64,000 nt of DNA from assembly GCF_963082655.1 (NCBI RefSeq), contig NC_081553.1, positions 31,442,341-31,506,340 of the forward strand, written 5' to 3'. How positions within the stretch are numbered: the first letter of the stretch is position 1; each line of letters opens with the position of its first letter. Shown piece by piece: positions 55,053-64,000 of the stretch. This DNA is from Stomoxys calcitrans (Eukaryota; Arthropoda; Insecta; Diptera; Muscidae). The notes below the pieces were generated by a model. The model worked only from the letters and a program-made list of their open reading frames with translations, did not search any database and was not told where the DNA came from. The position numbers and the translations under genes were made by a program.

Positions 55053-56225
55053 TTTATACCCTCCACCATAGGATGAGGGTATACTAATTTCGTCATTATG
55101 TTTGTAACTACTCGAAATATTCGTCTGAGACCCCATAAAGTATATATATTCTTGATCGTCGTGACATTTTATGTCGATCTAGCCATGTCCGTCCGTCCGC
55201 CTGTCTGTCGAAAGCACGCTAACTTTCGAAGGAGTAAAGCTAGCCGCTTGAAATTTTGCACAAATACTTCTTATTAGTGTAGGTCGGTTGGGTTTGTAAA
55301 TGGGGCATATCGGTCCATGTTTTGATATAGCTGTCATATAAACCGATCTGGGGACTTGACTTCTTGAGCTTCTAGAGGGCGCAATTCCTATCGGATTTTG
55401 CTGAAATTTTGCATGACGTATTTTATTATGACTTTCAACAACTGTGCAAAATAAGGTTTAAATCGGTTCATAACCAGATATAGCTGTCATATAAACCGAT
55501 CTGGGATCTTGACTTCTTGAGCCTCTAGAGGTCGCAATTATTATTCGATTTGCCCGAAATTTTGAACGACGGATCCTCTCATGACCATCACCATACGTGT
55601 TTATTATGGTCTGAATCGGTCTATAGTCTGATACAGCTCCCATATAAATCTATCTCTTTATTTTACTTCTGATACTACCCGTGCTCTTATATGGTTCTGA
55701 AGCATGGGTACTTGTGAAAGCAGATGAGGCAGTGCTTGGAGTATTTGAGAGAAAGATTCTTCGTAAAATATATGGACCAGTTTGAGTTAACGGAGAATAT
55801 AGACGACGTATGAACCACGAGCTGTATGAGCTGTATGACGACGATAGCATAGTTACACGCATCAAAACACAACGGCTGCGTTGGCTAGGTCATGTTGTCA
55901 GAATGGATGAAGAAGCTCCAGCAAAGAAGTCTTTTGAAGGCAAACACGGTGGTACACGCAAACCGGGATGACCAAAAGCCCGATGGAAAGATCAAGTTGT
56001 GGGAGACAACTCGAAACTTGGTGTAAGAGATTTTAGAATGAGCGCAGAAGATCGAGGCGCTTGGAACGCTATTCTACATTCGGCTTGTGGAACAAATATT
56101 CTGTCATAGCCAATGATAGTAAAGTATTTTACTTTTTGAGCCCCCAAAGGGAGCAATTGGCTGATCATTTACACAGGACTCCATCATATAATTTAATTGT
56201 GGTCCAAACCGGATCATATCTTGTT
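55053..56225 (-). mobile_element. Family A element split by an RTE LINE fragment
   Basis: Minus-strand 3' end ATACCCTCCACCATAGGATG, core GTCGATCTAGCCATGTCCGT with a GTCCGTCCGCCTGTCTGTC tract, then units up to about 55,670. It resumes at 56,118-56,225 (TTGAGCCCCCAAAGGGAGCA, ATAATTTAATTGTGGTCC). It is cut before the 5' palindrome. Confidence 0.8.
55671..56117 (+). pseudogene. RTE-like LINE C-terminal fragment
   Basis: The plus strand encodes LYGSEAWVLVKADEAVLGVF, ERKILRKIYGPV, RRRMNHELYELYDDDSIVTR, QRLRWLGHVVRMDEEAPAKK and ARWKDQVVGD, then DRGAWNAILHSACG. This is the C-terminal domain that follows RT in RTE-type LINEs. Stops interrupt it after YGPV and after TRKPG. The 3' end ATAGCCAATGATAGTAAAG meets the host element. 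TATTTTACTT occurs on both sides (about 55,659-55,668 and 56,127-56,136), fitting a TSD of a 5'-truncated insertion. Confidence 0.8.
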
Positions 56226-56633
56226 TATTTATGTTTCTTTATTTGATGAATCCCAATATGTAAATATGCAAGAAGATGATTGCTTTTCTACAACAAAGCA
56301 GAGAAATATCCGGCTAGGAGCTGCTAATTGATTTAGAACTGTTATATCAAAGTGACCAACGCCAACATGATGAACTAGCTGCATCACGATCAATAACCGA
56401 CAACTGAGCTATGAAGACTTGTCCAATAAACCCAGTGAGCTACTCGTAAATATGATATGCGCAAATTGAAATTCCGAATTCTAAACCATTAACGTGGTAC
56501 AATTATTTAAGTCTGTATTGGACTTTTACTTTCGTACTAATAAATTGTACCATACTCAACACAGAGAAGAAATAACTTTATTGCTTTTCCGTAAATGACA
56601 ATAACACATTCGGTAGAAGTGGATGATTGGTTA
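56226..56633. other. Unique DNA, nothing recognised
   Basis: No repeat family or coding region recognised. Confidence 0.4.
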
Positions 56634-56635
56634 TA

Positions 56636-57012
56636 AAGGGTGATTTTTTTGAGGTTAGGATTTTCATGCATTAGTATTTGACAGATCACGTGGGATTTCA
56701 GACATTGTGTCAAAGAGAAAGATGCTCAGTATGCTTTGACATTTCATCATGAATAGACTTACTAACGAGCAACGCTTGCAAATCATTGAATTTTATTACC
56801 AAAATCAGTGTTCGGTTCGAAATGTGTTCATTCACCGTAACGTTGCGTCCAACAGCATTCAATGATTTGCAAGCGTTGCTCGTTAGTAAGTCTATTCATG
56901 ATGAAATGTCAAAGCATACTGAGCATCTTTCTCTTTGACACCATGTCTGAAATCCCACGTGATCTGTCAAATACTAATGCATGAAAATCCTAACCTCAAA
57001 AAAATCACCCTT
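56636..57012. mobile_element. Fold-back mariner-type MITE (377 bp)
   Basis: Flanked by TA (56,634-56,635 and 57,013-57,014). The arms start AAGGGTGATTTTTTTGAGG and are complementary over about 155-160 bases on each side (56,636-56,797 against 56,855-57,012), leaving a small unpaired centre. The left arm contains the start of a mariner-like transposase (ATGAATAGACTTACTAACGA), so the element arose from a full mariner. Confidence 0.9.
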
Positions 57013-57014
57013 TA

Positions 57015-58188
57015 GTACTAACTTAAACAGAAACTGTATGCATATGACTGGTATCGTTGTTGAACTAACTCTTTATTTGTGCTCCGTAAGGAATTTTCAA
57101 ACTAGTTGGTAGAACAACTAGAGGCAAAACAATTTAATTTGTTTTGCATTCATTTAATGCTTTCAATAGTAGCGTAATCAAGTTAAGTACTGAACTAAGA
57201 AAATGACTGATCTTTGATGATGACAGTTAAAAATTGTTTACATTTATCATCAATATATACCTATAATTGATTTCCACCCAATGATTTCTCTTGGTGTATA
57301 TATGGCAACTAACATCTGAAACCTTTGCGGGCCTTACCAAATTCAGTTACCTTCAATTAATTTTCATCTAGCAACTCCACATTATTGAAATGTTTCATCA
57401 TTCCTTAATAATGTTCCATTGCATTTGTCAAAAACTCAATTAGATAGACCCCTTCAGATAATAAGAAATTTTCATATCACTTTAGGCTGCTTAAAGTCCA
57501 CAAATAATGGTGCAAAATAACGCCCTGTCATAAAATCCATTATACGAATGCAGAGACTCATTTATATTGAATCCGATTGCATGCAACATATATCCAGAAC
57601 TAACAGTTGATTGAATAAAAAATTCAAAGCCCACCAAACGAATCCAAATTCGCTTGAAAAAGGAGCTCTCTACATAAATCTTGGTAAAATTTAAATTGAG
57701 AGCCAAATTTGCTTCTCTTCTAGTTTCATTTTAAGAGTAGATGCATAAACACTCTTTGGTATAAACACCTCTTAATTCGCCTTGGCAACATTTCGGAATG
57801 TTGATGTGTGGTGAATTTTTGGAATTAATTGCTTCAGCAACATGTTGCCTAATGATTTGGCATGTTGACAAGTAATTTTGGCGGCGAAAAATCCCTGAAG
57901 CAAAATTTTCCTTTTTTTTAAGGTTAACGCCAACAATTATTTGTGTCATTCGCTCAACGATAGCGAAAGTGAACAAATCGGATAATGTCTGATTTATTGC
58001 TTAGAAATTTCTCTTTGGGTATTGTTTGCATAGCAAATTTAGGTAAACCTGGTATAGGGGGCGTTATGGTTGTTCTTTGATTTTAAGGGGAATTGAAAAA
58101 ATTTTTATTTGGTTGAGTATATCAAATTTTTATAGAATTTTAATTTAAGCTGATATTGCATTTCCCCTTAAATTCTTTTATTACAATA
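57015..58188. other. AT-rich unique DNA, nothing recognised
   Basis: No gene or repeat family recognised. Confidence 0.4.
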
Positions 58189-58190
58189 TA

Positions 58191-58425
58191 TTGGGTTGCC
58201 CAAAAAGTAATTGCGGATTTTTCATATAGTCGGCGTTGACAAATTTTTTCACAGCTTGTGACTCTGTAATTGCATTCTTTCTTCTGTCAGTTATCAGCTG
58301 TTACTTTTAGCTTGCTTTAGAAAAAAAGTGTAAAAAAGTATATTTGATTAAAGTTCATTCCAAGTTTTATTAAAAATGCATTTACTTTCTTTTAAAAAAT
58401 CCGCAATTACTTTTGGGCAACCCAA
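58191..58425 (+). mobile_element. Mariner-type MITE, copy 3
   Basis: 235 bp with TTGGGTTGCCCAAAAAGTAA termini, TA flanks at 58,189-58,190 and 58,426-58,427. Nearly identical to copies 1 and 2. Confidence 0.95.
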
Positions 58426-59545
58426 TATAAATTCTGTTCAACTTAATTTGGTTTATAAATTACTTCAGAGGGACTTTTTATACTTAAGTCGCAATTAAGA
58501 ACTTCATGAAATTGCTGTAACACGAAACCATTTACATCGATATAGTCGGTAGGGCTGAGCTCAGGCTACTACCGTGGTCGGCAGGTGGTGGATAGGTGAA
58601 CCACCAAAAGATCTAGGACATGCTACAAAAGGGCATTCATACCCGAAGACGTCTTCGAGACATGGTGAACGGATGCCGCCAGTTGCCTAAGTATCCCCCA
58701 CACAAGAGTGCTCTACAGATAGATGTAGTCTGGAGAGTGATGCCACCGTAGACTTTCGAATGAAGGGAGCTTGACCCTGGCGCTTACATTGGAATATGAT
58801 TTTGATAAAGGATTTGGATTGGTGTTACGAACTGGCAGCTGTGGTATTCTGTTATACAGTTGTCTCCATCCCATTCAAGCATAGCTGGGCTTTGAGAACG
58901 CCTAGTAACCATTGAGTTGATAATGTAGCCTCTGTTTATGTGATATCCATATTAATGCCCTACTTGGCTCTGAACACAAGCGTCCATAAGGTCTTGTGTC
59001 AACCCATGCGAAGGGGCCTTCGGGGTAAACAGAAATGGCGACTACATATTCGGACACAGATAACGGCCTCAATTTAGGACCATGTCGTTGTTGTAACCAC
59101 ATTTGTATCTGCAGGTGGCGATTCTCGGCAAGCACCATATGTGAACAAGCTCGTTGCGGTCCATAGAAACAATAGCCTCGGGAACTTCATGGCCATTGGT
59201 TAGTTAATGACGCCAATAATTTGCTTTGTAGTATCGATAGACACTTAGTATTTAAGCAAGAGCCAGTACTGGCCGGCCTCTCACAGAGATTCTCTACTCG
59301 ATACCGATGATTGTCGTTGCAGTTACTCCGTATATGGAGCATTCCACCATCTGCAACCTATATAAGCGTCCGGTAGCTCTCCACTGAGCTTCTCGTAACA
59401 ACAATGAATACCACACAAATCGCAACTGAGAGTTCCAAACCCTGAGTTGCTCATAGTCATTCTGTGCCGGACCATATTGAACAGATGGAAACACCAACAA
59501 ACCAGATAGCAGAAAACCGGACTGGGCCCGTCTATCAGGTATTGC
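58426..59545. repeat. LINE-like debris, class unresolved
   Basis: 59,185-59,285 resembles the RTE 5' flank at 2872-3052, and 59,285-59,440 resembles 22,565-22,720. The minus-strand 78-residue ORF (58,902-59,138) contains EYVVAISVYPEGPFAWVDTR. Its setting suggests a decayed LINE but I cannot assign a domain. About 58,426-58,540 is unique. Confidence 0.35.
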
Positions 59546-60297
59546 CATCTGTAAGATAATGCTATACATATGGATCCAAGCTAAAGGACAGAGTGAGCCT
59601 AGGGATCTGCATTGAGAACCAAGGGACTCAGGTCTTTTTTGCACTGTGTGACCATAATATAATACTGCAGGCAGAGATCAGGGCGATCACTGAATGCTTT
59701 AGGTGGTGTGGTGTTCACGCTAAGAGGTTGAGTGTGAACATCTCTACGGACAGTAAACTGGCCATCAAGGCAACAACAACCAGGATGGTAAGGTTATGAA
59801 CCGTTTTGGAGTGTAAGAAGGAGAGGATGGCGCAATCCGCATCGTTTGGTTGGCGGACCATAACGGAATAAGGGGGAATGAAAGGGCAGACGTTTTAGCA
59901 GTGAAGGCCAGAGGACTGTGGTGAATAACCTTGGTTAACCCAAAGATTTTTGGGTCGACGCAGTCCGAGTTAAGGGCATGGTCGACGAACGCGCATTTAA
60001 CACTGTGGAACAGTGAAACGATCGGCAGGACGACGAAGATCCTATGGGGGATTCGGATTGTGAGAAAACGAGGTTATTACTGAAATGAAGAAAGAAGGAA
60101 GTCAGTATAGTTTTCGGTACCATAAAGGGTTGTATGGGACTACGAGCGTGTGTAGGGCATGTGTGCAAGATGACGAGATGTTGGACAATTCCCATGTCAT
60201 TGACCGGCTTTTGGGGCTAGCAGACAGTACTTAGGTGAGGACTCAATACCAGACCAACTTAGGGTCAAAGTATGGGAAACAATTAAGGATTTTTAAG
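59546..60297 (+). pseudogene. Jockey/R1/LOA-like LINE: RNase H and C-terminus, second family
   Basis: The plus strand begins in RNase H: YGSKLKDRVSLGICIENQGT, then LQAEIRAITECFRW (catalytic Glu region) and SVNISTDSKLAIKA (catalytic Asp region). The usual first Asp of YTDGSK is a Tyr here. After a stop and frameshift near 59,797 it resumes IVWLADHNGIRGNERADVLA, the last RNase H motif. Further frameshifts lead to ETIGRTTKILWGIRIVRKRG and the C-terminus RQYLGEDSIPDQLRVKVWET, IKDF, stop at about 60,296. It differs clearly from the fragment at 38.8 kb, so two LINE lineages are present. Dead copy. Confidence 0.8.
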
Positions 60298-60334
60298 TAG
60301 CACGGAATTCCTTACTTCAGTTTCTTTTTCTAGG

Positions 60335-60650
60335 TTGCAAATGCAAATTTGCCCATGCACATTCCATAAGGAACAGGTGCAAACTTCTCACATATCAATA
60401 AGTGATGTCCGATTCAATTTTAAACTCAATGATAAGGAACTTTCTTTTTGTAGCCAAGTCCGAACGGCGTGCCGCAAAGCGACACCTCTTTGGGGACAAG
60501 TTTTTATATAGAAAAGTACCTCACAACTGTCGCCAGTATAAGGAGGTGATACCCACCGCTGGAAAATTTTTCTGATGGCTTCGCCAGGAGTCGATCCCAG
60601 GCGTTTAGTGTCAAAGGCGCACATGTCAAATCTCCGCTACGGTGGCTTCC
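60335..60650 (-). mobile_element. SINE-A, full copy
   Basis: Tail TGCAAATGCAAATTTGCCCA. Body CCGAACGGCGTGCCGCAAAG and GTACCTCACAACTGTCGCC. Head GGAGTCGATCCCAGGCG and ATCTCCGCTACGGTGGC. Confidence 0.85.
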
Positions 60651-60762
60651 ATGGTTACTTTTTGTTAGTATTTAGAGCGCACAACAAGCCCGGCTTAGGT
60701 GTGTGTCCATAGTTCCATGGGCGGATTAGTATTCGCACCCTCTTTTCATCCTAACCTAGCCG

Positions 60763-61340
60763 ATGTCCGTATTTAATACCACCTTGCGTTCACCAATGGA
60801 AACACCGAGATCCTCCTCGTCCACCCTGGGTGTTGCTGCTGGAAAGGATATACCCACACCTCGCAACACTGCCACTTACAATGCAGAGAGGGCTACTGAG
60901 TCGTGCAGCTCGCCTTGACAGTAGTTCATAATGAATGTGAAGTTCTCCGAAGAGGAAGCTCTTGGAAAGTGCAAAACCCTCTCAGCAGGATGAGACAGAC
61001 CGGAGGAAGACAGAGGATTAATTATCAGCATGGACATCTACAACGGAATATCTGAGTTAGAGGAACTTCTGGATTGCATCGGAAGCTATCATCGAATTGG
61101 ATACAGCTGAGTCAGAAAGAGAAGCCAGCAGGGCAAAACTGACAGATGAGAAAGAACACGTGTCAACCCAAAGCCTGACAGCAGACCAAAAGAAGAGGTG
61201 TGCATCGACTCCAGCCGACGTAAATTCGAGCAGGAAAGCCAAGGAAAAAGCGACCGAAGGATGGACAGGGAGATGCAAACTTCAAACAAAAGAGAGAGAG
61301 AGAGAGATAAGCGATCTTAGTTTCGGCAAGGCGCCAAGAA
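60763..61340 (+). pseudogene. Possible LINE ORF1-like relic
   Basis: An ORF of 51 residues (MSVFNTTLRSPMETPRSSSS, then AAGKDIPTPRNTATYNAERA) ends at 60,918. Lysine/glutamate-rich, coiled-coil-like translations continue in other frames to about 61,320 with stops. The Ser/Pro-rich start followed by charged sequence resembles the ORF1 start of some Jockey-group LINEs. No zinc knuckle is seen, so the assignment is weak. Confidence 0.35.
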
Positions 61341-61343
61341 TAA

Positions 61344-62142
61344 CTAATAAGAAAGGGCAAAAGTCGGGCGGTGGCGACTATATAATACCCTATATCCAAT
61401 TCTGAACCAATTTCGATGGACCTCGGCGAGCAAATATGTTCAAACTGTTATAACAGCGGTTGACAAATGATAACATTATTATCTGACGAACATATATATG
61501 GGAGCTACATCTAATTCTGAACCGATTTCGAGCAAACTTCTCAGATAATGTGGTAGTCATTGAGGAAAGCGTTTTGCACAATTTTGGCAAAATTGGTCAA
61601 ACAATGCGCTTGCAGTGGCTCTTGGGGGGAAAATCTGGCTATATATATACAGCTATATCTAAATCTGGGCCGATTTGTATGAAATTCGCCAGTAATATCG
61701 AGAGTCATAAGAAATTCTAAGAAATTCACTAGCAATGTCGAAAGTCATAGAAAAGTCCTTCTTGCAGTAAATTTCGAGTAAATCGGTTAGTAAATGACCA
61801 TTTTATTGCATTATTACCGAAATTGGGACAAACATATATATGGGAGCTATAATCAAATCTAAACCGATTTTTTCTAATTTCAATAGGCTTCGTCTCTCGG
61901 TCTAAAAACATGCCTGTACCAAATTTTAAGCCGCTCGTATGAAAACTGTGACCTGTACTTTGTACACAAATTACCATGGATAAACGGACAGACAGACGGA
62001 CATAGCTAAATCGAATCAGAAAGTGATTTTGAGGCGATCGGTATACTTATCAATGGGCATATTTCTTTTCCTTATGGGTGTTACAAACAAATTCACTAAG
62101 TTATAATACCCTGTACCACAGTAGTGGTGTAGGGTATAAAAA
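61344..62142 (+). mobile_element. Family D element, complete
   Basis: Start ACTAATAAGAAAGGGCAAAA, then GTCGGGCGGTGGCGAC (outer arms GTCG/CGAC), ATAATACCCTATATCC, about four units (ACATATATATGGGAGCTACA), GACAGACAGACGGACATAGC, TAAATCGAATCAGAAAGTGA, and the 3' hairpin ATACCCTGTACCACAGTAGT followed by GGTGTAGGGTATAAAAAG. Confidence 0.85.
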
Positions 62143-62385
62143 GTAAAAGCATGACAGCCAAATGAGCAAGCTGAAGCTGTCATAATTAAACCAGCGTAGG
62201 GGTATAATTATGCCAACGTGCTTAGAAGTCTCTGGCCAAATGTGTAGCCTGAGTAGAGTGACGTTGCGGTACAATCCATCAGGTGATGGGGAAGGGAAGC
62301 AAAAAGGACGATTTCCAATATGCACTTAAAGGCAAGCTTTTGGAATCAGAGGTGGTCCATGATCTACGACCAAAGAGAGAATAAA
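62143..62385. other. Unique DNA, nothing recognised
   Basis: No feature recognised. Confidence 0.35.
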
Positions 62386-62387
62386 TA

Positions 62388-62624
62388 TTGGGATGCCCAA
62401 AAAGTAATTGCGGATTTTTTAAAAGAAAGTAAATGCATTTTTAATAAAACTTAGAATGAACTTTAATCAAATGTACTTTTTTTACACTTTTTTTCTAAAG
62501 CAAGCTAAAAGTAGCAGCTGATAACTGACAGAAGAAAGAATGCAATTACAGAGTCACAAGCTGTGAAAAAATTTGTCAACGCCGACTATATGAAAAATCT
62601 GCAATTACTTTTTGGGCAACCCAA
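62388..62624 (-). mobile_element. Mariner-type MITE, copy 4, opposite orientation
   Basis: 237 bp. The interior is the reverse complement of copies 1-3. Left terminus TTGGGATGCCCAAAAAGTAA. TA flanks at 62,386-62,387 and 62,625-62,626. Confidence 0.95.
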
Positions 62625-63000
62625 TAAATCCGGGACTTTGACTCCCCCTCTGTATGTACACCTGAAGAACATAAACAGCAGAGAACTACGACAGGTTTTC
62701 ACCTCCTTACCGATGGCGATGCGAGTAGAAGAGCATATCGTTGAAATAGGAACTGAAAACCTAACAAGGAAGATGGGGAGCTGTGACAACTGTTGACGAG
62801 ATACTCAGGGGAGCTGTGACAACTGTTGACGATGAGATACTCAGGTCAAAGAAACGAGACCTTGATCAGTGATATAAGAGCTGCTATATGGAGAGGGCAT
62901 CTGGACTCAGAAACACTAAGACGTATGGCGTAAGTGTATTTAGCCGGTAGAGACCGAGCCTGGTATATGGCGATTGGCAACGGCCAGTCTTTAAGCATTT
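62625..63000. repeat. Possible LINE-like debris with a 33-bp duplication
   Basis: GGGGAGCTGTGACAACTGTT starts at 62,775 and again at 62,808. The second copy has three extra bases. The 77-residue ORF across the first copy has no recognised domain. Confidence 0.35.
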
Positions 63001-64000
63001 CTCTGTTTTAGTTAAGTCTAACCTTAATACCATTTGAATTAGCTTTCTTTGCCAAGCTCCTCCTCAAAATTATTATAGTAATGATATGTTGAAGTAATGT
63101 CTTCTGATTGTTTAATCTTTCTGCATAAAATCAATTTGAATCACCTTGCAGTTCTAAGGACTCATACCAACAACATTTCCTTACCATCGTTTGATGAAAT
63201 AAAAGCTAGAGCGAATTTTACATAGAGACTGTCCATTGTGCAAGATTTTATTATAATTGAGCTCTAAAAAAACAAAATATCAATTTGTTGTAAAGGTAAA
63301 ACAAATTAAATGTTCCCATCACTTAACTTAAGAGGGTATAATAAATTCAAAATTTCATATCAAAAGAACTCGAATATCGCATTAAGTTATCAAAAATAAT
63401 GCAACCGGCCAGTCATAATTCATTTGTGGTGAAATTTTTCTTGTTGATTTATTTGCCACACTAAGTTGTTATCACTCACAGTGACTTTTATTGGTCATAA
63501 AATGTAATATGGCTTTATTTAGCCTAATTGAAAAGTCAATGTCAGGTCTCATCGAAATGCAACGTCAGTTGTAAAGTATTAGGCCATCAGTTGCTTTCTA
63601 CACTCAAACCAGAAAATTACTGAAAATTTGTTATCAATTTGCAACACAGCCCAAATGAGAAAATAACATTTTCACTGCCTTTACATTTTACCATCCAAGA
63701 GGGATCATAACTAAAGATTAGAGAAATGTGAAACGTTCATGGGACGTTTGATGTTGACGATAGACCAGAAAGCAAAAAAAAAAAACTACAAGAAAAGGTG
63801 GTGGTTAATGGACTATTTTAAATAAACGCTTACCTCAATGCGAACGTTAAAGTGAGGAGAACAGCTCATAAAAAATGGTATCAAAGGACTACTGCCACGG
63901 GAGTCATCATTGAATAAACCAAAGAACCATCAAAATAAAATTAAAACTCACTCACACACTCTCGCGCATACAGGACACCAGGGGAGTGAGTGCTGGTTTT
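63001..64000. other. AT-rich unique DNA to window end
   Basis: No repeat family, RNA gene or coding region recognised. Confidence 0.4.

Noticed and set aside
59294..59644. 116-residue minus-strand ORF as a gene
   Set aside because: Its first part is antisense to the LINE RNase H frame and the rest is shared repeat debris.

Overview
This is a eukaryotic, AT-rich, non-coding window from a dipteran fly. The repeat families, with GTCY-rich (GTCC/GTCT) blocks beside a conserved CATGGCTAGATCG-like core, are the kind I associate with calyptrate/muscid flies such as stable fly or house fly. The species is inference, and no host protein-coding exon could be recognised. Almost every open reading frame is a by-product of repeats or AT-rich DNA. 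What is present is a nested graveyard of mobile elements separated by AT-rich unique DNA that is probably intergenic or intronic.

Main families, named here for convenience. (1) Rolling-circle-like, non-autonomous 'mini-me/DINE-type' elements in sequence families A, B, C/D and E. Each has a 5' end starting ACAAGTA, a GC-rich palindrome close behind it, an internal array of 152-153-bp units, a GTCY block, and a 3' hairpin of the form ATACCC...GGGTAT followed by A's. (2) Helitron-type elements with 5' TC, 3' CTAG or CTAA, and internal units of about 130 bp (19.5-21.1, 34.8-37.2, 50.7-53.1 kb). (3) SINE-A, a tRNA-derived SINE with about 18 full or partial copies, mostly on the minus strand. (4) SINE-B, one tRNA-derived copy with clean target-site duplications (TSDs). 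(5) Four copies of a 235-237-bp mariner-type MITE, one fold-back MITE, and an internally deleted mariner-like transposase. (6) Dead LINEs: an RTE-type element split by a family A insertion (1-2871), an RTE C-terminal fragment (55.7-56.1 kb), and two RNase H/C-terminal fragments of Jockey/R1/LOA-like LINEs (38.8-39.6 and 59.5-60.3 kb).

Layout: 0-3.4 kb broken RTE LINE plus family A and B debris; 3.4-13 kb family A and B elements in AT-rich DNA; 13-19 kb MITEs, a large family A element and a tandem SINE-A cluster; 19.5-23.4 kb Helitron, family E element, duplicated TATA-bearing units and LINE-like debris; 23.4-34.8 kb chimeric, C/D, B and A elements; 34.8-42.3 kb Helitron, family A with an expanded microsatellite, LINE fragment, repeat ORF and inverted SINE pair; 43.7-46.9 kb B and C elements with SINE-B nested; 46.9-50.7 kb the longest stretch free of recognised elements, with a candidate minus-strand core promoter near 49,532; 50.7-62.6 kb nested Helitrons, mariner relics, LINE fragments and MITEs; 63-64 kb AT-rich DNA.

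Best leads for something undescribed: a 13-base motif, CCTAAAAGTA(T/G)GC, that recurs only in the DNA between mobile elements; the shared 152-153-bp period in three element families whose sequences have diverged; paired terminal hairpins kept with different sequences in those families; and a SINE-B/LINE pair sharing a 3' end.
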